Shown: piece after piece, positions 1 through 5,761 of the stretch | Position numbering within the stretch: position 1 is the first letter of the stretch | Layout of the letters: every line of letters starts with the position of its first letter | Assembly: GCA_001770955.1 (NCBI GenBank) | Contig: MESL01000036.1 | Coordinates: 1 to 53,363 of the forward strand | Reading direction: 5' to 3' | DNA: 53,363 nt | Source: Burkholderiales bacterium RIFCSPLOWO2_12_FULL_65_40 | GTDB lineage: Bacteria > Pseudomonadota > Gammaproteobacteria > Burkholderiales > Burkholderiaceae_C | Notes under the pieces: model-generated | What the model was told of the DNA's origin: nothing | Databases searched by the model: none | What the model saw: the letters and a program-made list of their open reading frames with translations, nothing else | Made by a program: the position numbers and the translations under genes

Positions 1-24
1 CAAACTACTACCGGCAACTAGCCA

Positions 25-51
25 GTCAGCCCTCCATGATGGTGGGCTGAC
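25..51. repeat. Short hairpin/inverted repeat at left edge
   Basis: GTCAGCCC (25-32) pairs with GGGCTGAC (44-51), with CCA/TGG inside the loop. No T-tract follows on either strand, so a terminator is only one possibility. It lies upstream of the low-GC orphan gene and may mark the end of whatever precedes the window. Confidence 0.4.
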
Positions 52-111
52 TTAAACCAACCGGCCTCCACGAATCCCGGGGCGATTCACAGAGAGCACA
101 TTGCCGTCGTC

Positions 112-861
112 ATGGCATTACTCACTCCGCTGCTAGGTACTGCCCCCTTCTACAGAGACAAACTCCGTCAATCAAAGCAGCAGACACAAATAAATGAGTT
201 GACGATTCAGAAGCTGAAGCTAGAACTGGCGGAAAAAGAAGACGCTGCAATCGAACGGGCAGAGAAGAAGCAGAAAGAGATGAGGGCTCAGGCTTTGCCT
301 CTGGAGCCACCACTGGGTCCCGAAGAGATCGCGACTGCACTCCTGTCACGAAAAAAAATTGCGCGCAGGCGCTCAAACTACTATGAGCAGTTGGTCGAAG
401 ACTCACAAATCGAGGCCGTTGGCTTTGCACCATCGCATGCCCGTGGGGCAAACGAACTGACCATCCAGCGCCGCCAGTTTCAGAACTTTGTTGTGGCTCG
501 TACCGACCTTGAGCCCCTTACTTACAAAAACATCGTAATCGAAGTCGTTTCTCCGGTGCTACGGTCTGGTGGGCTGAAGTGGCGCGGCATCTTCGACAAG
601 AAGATCATCGGCTTTGATCTTGAAGACCAGGCATTCCGTGACAGCGTGACCTCGAAGCGAGTGCAGTTTCAGAACGGGACGATGCTTATTTGTGACCTTG
701 AAGTACTCCAACGCGAGGACGAGACCGGTGATACAGAGATCGCAGGCTACGTGGTTAGTGCCGTACACGAAGTTCGGAGTCCATCCACGCCGCCAGAGCC
801 AGTCGAAAACCCGCAGCTATCTCTACATCTTGATTCCGAGAATCCAGGGAAAGAACATTAA
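112..861 (+). CDS. Hypothetical protein, low-GC orphan
   Basis: The frame encodes 249 residues and I do not recognise the family. Residues about 20-65 are rich in Gln, Glu, Lys and Leu (for example KQQTQINELTIQKLK) and should form a coiled coil. The rest looks like a soluble mixed alpha/beta domain; no signal peptide is evident, and the only hydrophobic stretch is short and N-terminal. Base composition and codon use (AT-ending codons, clusters of AAA and GAA) differ clearly from the GC-rich genes that follow, which suggests horizontal acquisition. Nothing adjacent indicates a function, and the nitrate genes to the right have their own promoter. The start ATG was taken because coding character begins there. 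An upstream partner may lie outside the window. Confidence 0.6.
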   Translation: MALLTPLLGTAPFYRDKLRQSKQQTQINELTIQKLKLELAEKEDAAIERAEKKQKEMRAQALPLEPPLGPEEIATALLSRKKIARRRSNYYEQLVEDSQIEAVGFAPSHARGANELTIQRRQFQNFVVARTDLEPLTYKNIVIEVVSPVLRSGGLKWRGIFDKKIIGFDLEDQAFRDSVTSKRVQFQNGTMLICDLEVLQREDETGDTEIAGYVVSAVHEVRSPSTPPEPVENPQLSLHLDSENPGKEH

Positions 862-893
862 GGCCCGTGCATTTGGCCCGCCCCTTCCACTCC

Positions 894-928
894 CGCGCGC
901 CCATGGTGCACCGCACAACCCCGGTGCA
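894..928 (+). promoter_or_regulatory. Tandem NtrC-like activator sites (UAS) of nrt operon
   Basis: Two 17-mers fit the enterobacterial NtrC pattern TGCACC-N5-GGTGCA. Site one (894-910) has a perfect GGTGCA right half and a weak left half. Site two (912-928) has GCAC on the left and a perfect GGTGCA on the right. The right halves are 18 bp apart and lie about 125-150 bp upstream of the predicted start of transcription, which is normal for a sigma-54 enhancer. Assignment to NtrC is inference from the consensus. Confidence 0.6.
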
Positions 929-1024
929 CCCTTTCACGCATCTGTTTAAGCCAAATAGGCCTCTAGCGCCCTGAAATAGGGCGTGTAAAGCTCCATATTC
1001 CATAGCATCCACAGTTTAAAGAAC

Positions 1025-1042
1025 CTGGCACGCGCCTTGCAT
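1025..1042 (+). promoter_or_regulatory. Sigma-54 promoter of nrtABD
   Basis: The stretch CTGGCACGCGCCTTGCAT matches the sigma-54 consensus YTGGCACGrNNNTTGCW almost perfectly. The invariant GG (1027-1028) and GC (1039-1040) have the required 12-bp register. Predicted transcription start is near 1052. The same element occurs upstream of nirB. It implies RpoN plus an enhancer-binding protein, most likely NtrC. Confidence 0.9.
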
Positions 1043-1081
1043 TGCTAGTTGCAGACCCCCTCCAGGGTCACCACGGCGGCG

Positions 1082-1099
1082 CCACCCAACGGCGGGTGG
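1082..1099 (+). promoter_or_regulatory. ANTAR/NasT-type hexaloop hairpin in nrt leader
   Basis: CCACCC (1082-1087) pairs with GGGTGG (1094-1099) and encloses the six-base loop AACGGC, with A at loop position 1 and G at position 4. Those two bases are the hallmark of the RNA hairpins bound by ANTAR antiterminators such as NasT/NasR. A second small hairpin upstream (1054-1069) also has a six-base loop but lacks A1/G4. The hairpin sits in the transcribed leader just before an intrinsic terminator. Confidence 0.75.
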
Positions 1100-1118
1100 T
1101 TGCTGCCTGTTACCGGAC

Positions 1119-1184
1119 AAAGGCGTCCCCACCCTGCGCATGCGGCCTCTGGCTGGCGTGTGCAGCGTGAGGACGCCTTTTTTT
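1119..1184 (+). terminator. Leader attenuator (intrinsic terminator) before nrtA
   Basis: The arm AAAGGCGTCC (1119-1128) is perfectly complementary to GGACGCCTTT (1171-1180), and the T run continues to 1184. The enclosed sequence forms an extra stem (CTGCGCA 1134-1140 with TGTGCAG 1159-1165). It lies between the promoter and the nrtA start, so it must be read through for expression. The same terminator core is found before nirB. Confidence 0.85.
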
Positions 1185-1209
1185 ACTTTCACGACGCAAG
1201 GGGAGCCCC

Positions 1210-2454
1210 ATGACCGATCTTCTGAAAACCAGCCTCAACCGCCGCACCGTGCTGCAGGCCGCCACCGTGGGCGCCGTGGGGGTGAGCCCCGCGCTGCGGG
1301 CGCTTGTCCATGCCCAGGGCTCGGACGCACCCGAGAAGAAGGAAGTCAAGATCGGCTTCATTCCGCTGACCGACTGCGCCAGCGTGGTGATGGCCTCGGT
1401 GCTGGGCTTCGACAAGAAGTACGGCGTGACCATCATCCCGACCAAAGAGGCGAGCTGGGCCGGCGTGCGCGACAAGCTGGTGAATGGCGAGCTGGACTTC
1501 GCCCATGTGCTGTATGGCCTGGTGTACGGCGTTCACTTGGGCACGGCCGGCCCGAAGAAGGACATGGCGGTGCTGATGAACCTGAACCACAACGGCCAGG
1601 CGATCACGCTGTCCAAAGCGCTGGCCGACAAGGGCGCGGTGGATGGCCCTTCGCTGGCCGCGCTGATGGCCAAGGAAAAGCGCGAATACACCTTCGCGGG
1701 CACCTTCCCCACGGGCACCCACGCGATGTGGATGCACTACTGGCTGGCAGCGGCGGGCATCAACCCGCTGTCGGGCGCCAAGCTGATCACCGTGCCGCCG
1801 CCGCAGATGGTGGCCAACATGCGCGTGGGCAATATGGATGGTTTTTGCGTGGGCGAGCCCTGGAACCACCGCGCCATCATGGACGGCATTGGCGTCACAG
1901 CCAACACCACGCAGGACATCTGGCAAGACCACCCCGAGAAGGTGCTGGGCACCACGGCCGAGTTTGTGAAGAAGTACCCCAACACCACGCGCGCCGTGAT
2001 GATGGCCGTGCTCGAAGCCAGCCGGTGGATTGACGCCAGCCTGCAGAACAAGCTGAAGATGGCCGAGACGGTGGCCCAGAAGTCTTACATCAACACCAGC
2101 GTGGATGCCATCAACCAGCGCATTCTGGGCCGCTACCAGAACGGCATGGGCAAGACCTGGGACGACCCGAACCACATGAAGTTCTTCAACGACGGCGCGG
2201 TGAACTTCCCCTACCTGAGCGATGGCATGTGGTTCCTCACCCAGCACAAGCGCTGGGGCCTGCTCAAGAGCCACCCCGACTATCTGGCCGTGGCCAAGCA
2301 GGTGAACCAGGTGGACCTGTACAAGTCGGTCGCCAGCGCCATGAAGGTCAATGTGCCCAAGGATGTGCTGCGCACGAGCAAGCTGATCGACGGCGTGGTG
2401 TGGGACGGCAAAGACCCCGCCAAGTATGCCGACGGCTTCAAGATCAAGGCCTAA
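1210..2454 (+). CDS. nrtA: Nitrate ABC transporter, periplasmic substrate-binding protein (NrtA/CmpA family)
   Basis: 414 residues. The N-terminus has a twin-arginine export signal (LNRRTVLQAATVGAVGVSPA), so the folded protein should be secreted by Tat. The mature part begins with KIGFIPLTDCASVVMA and contains the NrtA/SsuA-like periplasmic binding fold, with stretches such as ASWAGVRDKLVNGELDFAH and DGFCVGEPWNHRA that are typical of the nitrate/bicarbonate binding subfamily. It delivers nitrate or nitrite to the NrtB/NrtD permease encoded directly downstream. A strong RBS (AAGGGGAG) precedes the ATG. Expression is likely under NtrC/sigma-54 plus NasT antitermination. NasS, a cytoplasmic sensor, is a homologue, but the export signal here argues for a transport role. 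Confidence 0.92.
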   Translation: MTDLLKTSLNRRTVLQAATVGAVGVSPALRALVHAQGSDAPEKKEVKIGFIPLTDCASVVMASVLGFDKKYGVTIIPTKEASWAGVRDKLVNGELDFAHVLYGLVYGVHLGTAGPKKDMAVLMNLNHNGQAITLSKALADKGAVDGPSLAALMAKEKREYTFAGTFPTGTHAMWMHYWLAAAGINPLSGAKLITVPPPQMVANMRVGNMDGFCVGEPWNHRAIMDGIGVTANTTQDIWQDHPEKVLGTTAEFVKKYPNTTRAVMMAVLEASRWIDASLQNKLKMAETVAQKSYINTSVDAINQRILGRYQNGMGKTWDDPNHMKFFNDGAVNFPYLSDGMWFLTQHKRWGLLKSHPDYLAVAKQVNQVDLYKSVASAMKVNVPKDVLRTSKLIDGVVWDGKDPAKYADGFKIKA

Positions 2455-2494
2455 GAGGCTGAGCCAAACACCGCCCCACCTACCGGAGATCACC

Positions 2495-3442
2495 ATGGTC
2501 AGCGCCGTTTTCCATTCCCCGCTGGAGCCTACGCCAGCCCCATCGCAGGATGCTATGAAAAATGCAGCTATTAGCGCACAGCCAGCAAGCGCTGCAAGCC
2601 AAAAACACTTAAAAACAGCCGCTGCACCCACGCCCCGTGCGGCACGCGACTGGGCGGCGCTGTCGCGCAGCTTCTGGCAGAACGTGCTGCCGCCACTGTG
2701 CGGCCTGGGCTTGCTGGTGGGGCTGTGGGCGCTGGTGTCGGCCAGCACGAAGCAAAGCATTCCCGGGCCTTACGAGACCTGGCTGCAGGCCCTGGAGGTG
2801 TTCAGCAACCCCTTCTACAGCAATGGTCCCAACGACCAGGGCGTGGGCTGGAACGTGCTGGCGTCGCTGCAGCGCGTGGCCATCGGCTTCGGGCTGGCGG
2901 CGGTGGTGGGCATTCCGGCGGGTTTTGTGATCGGGCGGTTTGCCTTTCTCTCGCGCATGTTCAATCCGCTCATCAGCCTGCTGCGGCCGGTGTCGCCCCT
3001 GGCCTGGCTGCCGATTGGCCTGCTGGTGTTCAAGGGCGCCAACCCGGCCGCCATCTGGACGATTTTCATCTGCTCCATCTGGCCCATGATCATCAACACC
3101 GCCGTGGGCGTGCAGCGCGTGCCGCAGGACTACATGAACGTGGCCCGCGTGCTCAACCTGAGCGAATGGAAGATTGCCACCAAGATTCTCTTCCCTGCCG
3201 TGCTGCCCTACATGCTGACCGGCGTGCGCCTGGCCGTGGGAACGGCGTGGCTGGTGATCGTGGCGGCCGAGATGCTGACGGGCGGCGTGGGCATTGGCTT
3301 CTGGGTGTGGGACGAGTGGAACAACCTGAACGTCAAGAACATCATCATTGCGATCTTCGTGATCGGCATCGTGGGGCTGGTGCTGGAGTTTGCGCTCATC
3401 AAGCTGGCCACCGCATTCACATTCGAGGAAGTGAAATCATGA
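2495..3442 (+). CDS. nrtB: Nitrate ABC transporter permease
   Basis: About 315 residues from the ATG at 2495, which follows a GGAG-type RBS; an in-frame upstream extension is unlikely. The family is the BPD inner-membrane component of nitrate/sulfonate/taurine importers. Several hydrophobic segments are visible, and the EAA-like coupling helix falls around NVARVLNLSEWKIATKILFPAVLPYMLTG. The N-terminal 65 residues are hydrophilic and Ala/Pro-rich. Part of them (roughly residues 19-39) is encoded by a copy of the dispersed ATAGCTG/GCCAAAAA repeat, so this extension is probably repeat-derived. The gene ends in ATGA, overlapping the nrtD start, which indicates translational coupling. Confidence 0.92.
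   Translation: MVSAVFHSPLEPTPAPSQDAMKNAAISAQPASAASQKHLKTAAAPTPRAARDWAALSRSFWQNVLPPLCGLGLLVGLWALVSASTKQSIPGPYETWLQALEVFSNPFYSNGPNDQGVGWNVLASLQRVAIGFGLAAVVGIPAGFVIGRFAFLSRMFNPLISLLRPVSPLAWLPIGLLVFKGANPAAIWTIFICSIWPMIINTAVGVQRVPQDYMNVARVLNLSEWKIATKILFPAVLPYMLTGVRLAVGTAWLVIVAAEMLTGGVGIGFWVWDEWNNLNVKNIIIAIFVIGIVGLVLEFALIKLATAFTFEEVKS
2551..2610 (+). repeat. Dispersed palindromic repeat, copy 1 (inside nrtB)
   Basis: The region reads ATGCAGCTATTAGCGC, then a short spacer, then AAGCGCTG and GCCAAAAAC. It matches the other copies (18080-18144, 19046-19088, 21668-21722, 40383-40440, 49341-49395, 52720-52786). It is in frame with nrtB and is locally AT-rich within a GC-rich gene. Confidence 0.7.
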
Positions 3443-4263
3443 ACGCCAGCACCCATGCATCGCTGTCCACCAAATTCATCGAGGTGCAAGGCGTCGAGCA
3501 GACCTTCAAGACGGCCAAGGGTCTGTTCCCGGCGCTCAAGGACATCCACCTGACCATTGCCAAGGGCGAGTTCGTGGCGCTGATTGGCCACTCGGGTTGC
3601 GGCAAGTCCACGCTGCTCAACCTGATTGCCGGGCTGACCACGCCCACCAACGGCGCGCTGCTGTGCGCCAACAAGGAAATTAACGGCTCCGGCCCCGAGC
3701 GTGCGGTGGTGTTCCAGAACCATTCGCTGCTGCCCTGGCTGACCTGCTTTGACAACATTTACCTGGCCGTGGAGCGCGTGTTTGGCGCCAAAGAGAGCAA
3801 GGCGCAACTGAAGGCGCGTACCGATGCCGCCCTGGCCCTGGTGGGCCTCACGCACGCGGGCCAGAAGCGACCCGGCGAGATTTCGGGCGGCATGAAGCAG
3901 CGCGTGGGCATTGCCCGCGCACTGTGCATGGAGCCCCAGGTGCTGCTGATGGACGAACCTTTTGGCGCGCTGGACGCCCTGACCCGCGCCAAGCTGCAGG
4001 ACGAGCTGCTGGAGATCGTGGCGCGCACGCACAGCACCGTGGTGATGGTGACGCACGACGTGGACGAGGCGGTGTTGCTGTCCGACAAGATCGTGATGAT
4101 GACCAACGGCCCCGCGGCCACCATTGGTGAGGTGCTGGCGGTGGACTTGCCGCGCCCGCGCAAGCGCGTGGAGCTGGCCGAAGACCCGCGCTATGTGCAC
4201 TACCGCAAGGCGGTGATCGACTTTTTGTACACGCGCCAGGCGCACGTGGAAAAGGTGGCTTGA
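3439..4263 (+). CDS. nrtD: Nitrate ABC transporter ATP-binding protein
   Basis: 274 residues; the start ATG overlaps the nrtB stop (ATGA). The protein has a Walker A GHSGCGKST, the ABC signature SGGMKQRVGIARAL, Walker B VLLMDEPFGALDALT and an H-loop MVTHDVDEAV, so it should be an active ATPase. It belongs to the NrtD/SsuB/TauB subfamily and energises uptake through NrtB. It is a single-domain ATPase; cyanobacterial systems have an additional NrtC with a fused binding domain, which is absent here. A bidirectional terminator follows at 4287. Confidence 0.93.
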   Translation: MNASTHASLSTKFIEVQGVEQTFKTAKGLFPALKDIHLTIAKGEFVALIGHSGCGKSTLLNLIAGLTTPTNGALLCANKEINGSGPERAVVFQNHSLLPWLTCFDNIYLAVERVFGAKESKAQLKARTDAALALVGLTHAGQKRPGEISGGMKQRVGIARALCMEPQVLLMDEPFGALDALTRAKLQDELLEIVARTHSTVVMVTHDVDEAVLLSDKIVMMTNGPAATIGEVLAVDLPRPRKRVELAEDPRYVHYRKAVIDFLYTRQAHVEKVA

Positions 4264-4286
4264 ACAAGCAGCCTGCGTGCCCTGCC

Positions 4287-4321
4287 AAAAAAGCCCTGAC
4301 CAACCCGGTCAGGGCTTTTTT
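4287..4321. terminator. Bidirectional terminator between nrtD and CBS gene
   Basis: The arms AAAAAAGCCCTGACC (4287-4301) and GGTCAGGGCTTTTTT (4307-4321) are perfectly complementary with a 5-base loop. A-tract and T-tract flanks make it functional for both convergent genes. Confidence 0.93.
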
Positions 4322-4324
4322 GCA

Positions 4325-4762
4325 TCAGCGGCCACCGGTGATGTAGTGCTCGAGCTGCTCGATGATGAATTTCTGCTCGGAAATGATGTCCTTGACCAGG
4401 TCACCGATGGAGATCATGCCCAGCAGCTTGCCGTCGTCCACCACGGGCAGGTGCCGCAGGCGCTTGCCGGTCATCAGCTGCATGCACTGCTCGCTGGTTT
4501 GCGTGGAGTGCACGCACAGCACCGACGACGTCATCACGTCGCGCACCAGCGTCTCGACCGAGGTGCGGCCCATCAGGGCGATCTTGCGGGCGTAATCGCG
4601 CTCGGTGACGATGCCCACGATGGCGTCGCCCTCCATCACCAGCAAGGCGCCGATGCCCTTGTCGGCCATCAGGCGCAGCCCTTCGTACACGGTGTCTGTG
4701 GGGGCAATGCGGTGCACCACCGCGTCGGGTTTGGATTTGAGAATTTCAGCAACAACGGTCAT
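4325..4762 (-). CDS. Two-CBS-domain protein
   Basis: 145 residues consisting of two CBS motifs (about residues 8-60 and 73-125) and a short tail. Motifs include GIGALLVMEGDAIVGIVTERDYARK and HLPVVDDGKLLGMISIGDLVKDI, typical of the widespread stand-alone CBS-pair proteins that bind adenine nucleotides. No catalytic domain is attached. It is transcribed toward nrtD and separated from it by a shared terminator, so it is probably not part of the nitrate operon. RBS GGGAG precedes the ATG. A second CBS-pair protein is encoded at 42674-43123. The cellular partner is not evident. Confidence 0.88.
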   Translation of the reverse strand: MTVVAEILKSKPDAVVHRIAPTDTVYEGLRLMADKGIGALLVMEGDAIVGIVTERDYARKIALMGRTSVETLVRDVMTSSVLCVHSTQTSEQCMQLMTGKRLRHLPVVDDGKLLGMISIGDLVKDIISEQKFIIEQLEHYITGGR

Positions 4763-5076
4763 AAATCATCTCCCTGCAATCACGCGAATGCGGTAAGCCA
4801 TTTCAGCCCATCCGCGCCCGCAGCGCAACAGGGCGTTTTACCAACACGTTGTATGCGCCCATCGGCAGGCCGACCCGGGCTCATCACTCCCGGATTATTC
4901 CGAATACTGGAACAGTTAGTTCGCGACTGAGTAGTTTTAAAATGACTTTCAAGTGCGTACAGTTCAACCCATCGATGAGCCAGACCCGCTAAGGCGACTC
5001 ACCGAAACCGCCCCGCAGGACTCGATGGCTCCTACGGCCAGCGGACCCACAGAGTACGTTTTGAAAGGACACCATC
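4763..5076. other. Intergenic region between CBS gene and secreted-protein gene
   Basis: 314 bp of divergent upstream sequence. It must hold the promoters of both neighbours. The only AT-rich part is around 4905-4950, where a TTTAAAAT box is a possible -10 for the + strand gene; no good -35 is visible. A weak dyad TTCC..GGAA lies nearby. I see no RNA gene or ORF. Confidence 0.4.
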
Positions 5077-5373
5077 ATGAACACCGCACGCATCCTCTCC
5101 ATTGCCGCCGTGGCCGCTTTTGCTTCGATGGGCGCACAGGCCTTCGAAGCCAATGGTGAACTGTACGGCTCCGAGATCGAATCGCGCTTCCAGTCCACCC
5201 GCACCCGCGCCGAAGTGCGCGCCGAAGGCCAGAAAGCCCTGCCCGAATTCGCCAAGGGCCCGATCGCTGACCGCGCAGCGCTGGTTCAAAGCACCCGCGA
5301 GCGCCCCGCCGTCCGCTCTGAAGGCGTAATGGCTGCCCGGGCCAACCTGATCGCCACCGGCGAACGCAGCTAA
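5077..5373 (+). CDS. Small secreted protein of Burkholderiales type, function unknown
   Basis: 98 residues. A Sec signal peptide (MNTARILSIAAVAAFASMGAQA) is followed by a mature part of about 76 residues that is charged and helical. Two imperfect repeats are visible: STRTRAEVRAEGQKAL and STRERPAVRSEGVMAARANL. Related small periplasmic proteins are common in Comamonadaceae; as far as I recall they lack an experimentally known function and have sometimes been misnamed in databases. RBS AAAGGA precedes the ATG, and an intrinsic terminator follows immediately, so it is monocistronic. Confidence 0.8.
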   Translation: MNTARILSIAAVAAFASMGAQAFEANGELYGSEIESRFQSTRTRAEVRAEGQKALPEFAKGPIADRAALVQSTRERPAVRSEGVMAARANLIATGERS

Positions 5374-5413
5374 ACCCTGCAGGGCGGCGCCCTTTGCGGC
5401 GCCGTACCACCCG

Positions 5414-5445
5414 GCCCGCACCGTGCAAACGGCGCGGGCTTTTTT
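5414..5445 (+). terminator. Intrinsic terminator after small secreted protein
   Basis: GCCCGC-A-CCGT (5414-5424) pairs with ACGG-C-GCGGGC (5429-5439), with a GCAA loop, one mismatch and a T6 tail. It isolates the gene from the nir promoter that follows. Confidence 0.88.
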
Positions 5446-5513
5446 ACGTGGCACGCCTCCATGCCACGGCGCATGTTGCAACGCACCACTCGCTGGCACG
5501 GCCCACCCAGCAT

Positions 5514-5539
5514 GGTGCACGCCAGCACACCCTGGTGCA
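5514..5539 (+). promoter_or_regulatory. Paired GGTGCA half-sites upstream of nir promoter
   Basis: GGTGCA occurs at 5514-5519 and 5534-5539, echoing the two GGTGCA halves upstream of the nrt promoter. The opposite half of each site is degenerate or shifted by one base against the TGCACC-N5-GGTGCA pattern. They lie about 60-80 bp upstream of the sigma-54 box. NtrC binding is plausible but weaker than at nrt. Confidence 0.4.
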
Positions 5540-5590
5540 GCGCTGCCCCTGCTTGGCACGGGCAGCACCGCCACAGCACCGCTCCCCACC

Positions 5591-5608
5591 CTGGCACGGC
5601 GCTTGCAT
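5591..5608 (+). promoter_or_regulatory. Sigma-54 promoter of nir-nas operon
   Basis: CTGGCACGGCGCTTGCAT fits the RpoN consensus, with GG at 5593-5594 and GC at 5605-5606 in ideal register. Predicted start of transcription is near 5618. It is nearly the same sequence as the nrt promoter box. Confidence 0.9.
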
Positions 5609-5618
5609 TACCCGTAGC

Positions 5619-5661
5619 GCGGCCACTGCAGGCCGCATGCGGGGGCCGTGCAATGGCGCAC
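5619..5661 (+). promoter_or_regulatory. Two-hairpin ANTAR/NasT antiterminator RNA motif in nir leader
   Basis: Hairpin one: GCGGCC (5619-5624) with GGCCGC (5631-5636), loop ACTGCA. Hairpin two: GTGC (5648-5651) with GCAC (5658-5661), loop AATGGC. Both loops are hexanucleotides with A at position 1 and G at position 4, the recognised ANTAR-binding signature. They begin almost at the predicted transcription start and precede the leader terminator, as in known nitrate-responsive nas leaders. Confidence 0.85.
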
Positions 5662-5678
5662 CAGCCCCGCAGGACGAT

Positions 5679-5738
5679 GGCGTCCCCACGCAGCACCGGC
5701 CACCGGCCCGCGCAGCGTGTGGACGCCTTTTTGTTTTT
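5679..5738 (+). terminator. Leader attenuator (intrinsic terminator) before nirB
   Basis: GGCGTCC-C-CACG (5679-5690) pairs with CGTG-T-GGACGCC (5716-5727), followed by TTTTTGTTTTT. An alternative small stem GGACG/CGTCC (5672-5685) uses the same left arm and could serve as antiterminator. The terminator lies only 24 bp upstream of the nirB ATG. Confidence 0.85.
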
Positions 5739-5761
5739 GGCGAACTGCCTTGGGGGGCACG

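Noticed and set aside
1054..1069. Hairpin GACCC/GGGTC with six-base loop as first ANTAR hairpin of the nrt leader
   Set aside because: Loop CCTCCA lacks the A1 and G4 bases, so it was not annotated as an ANTAR site.
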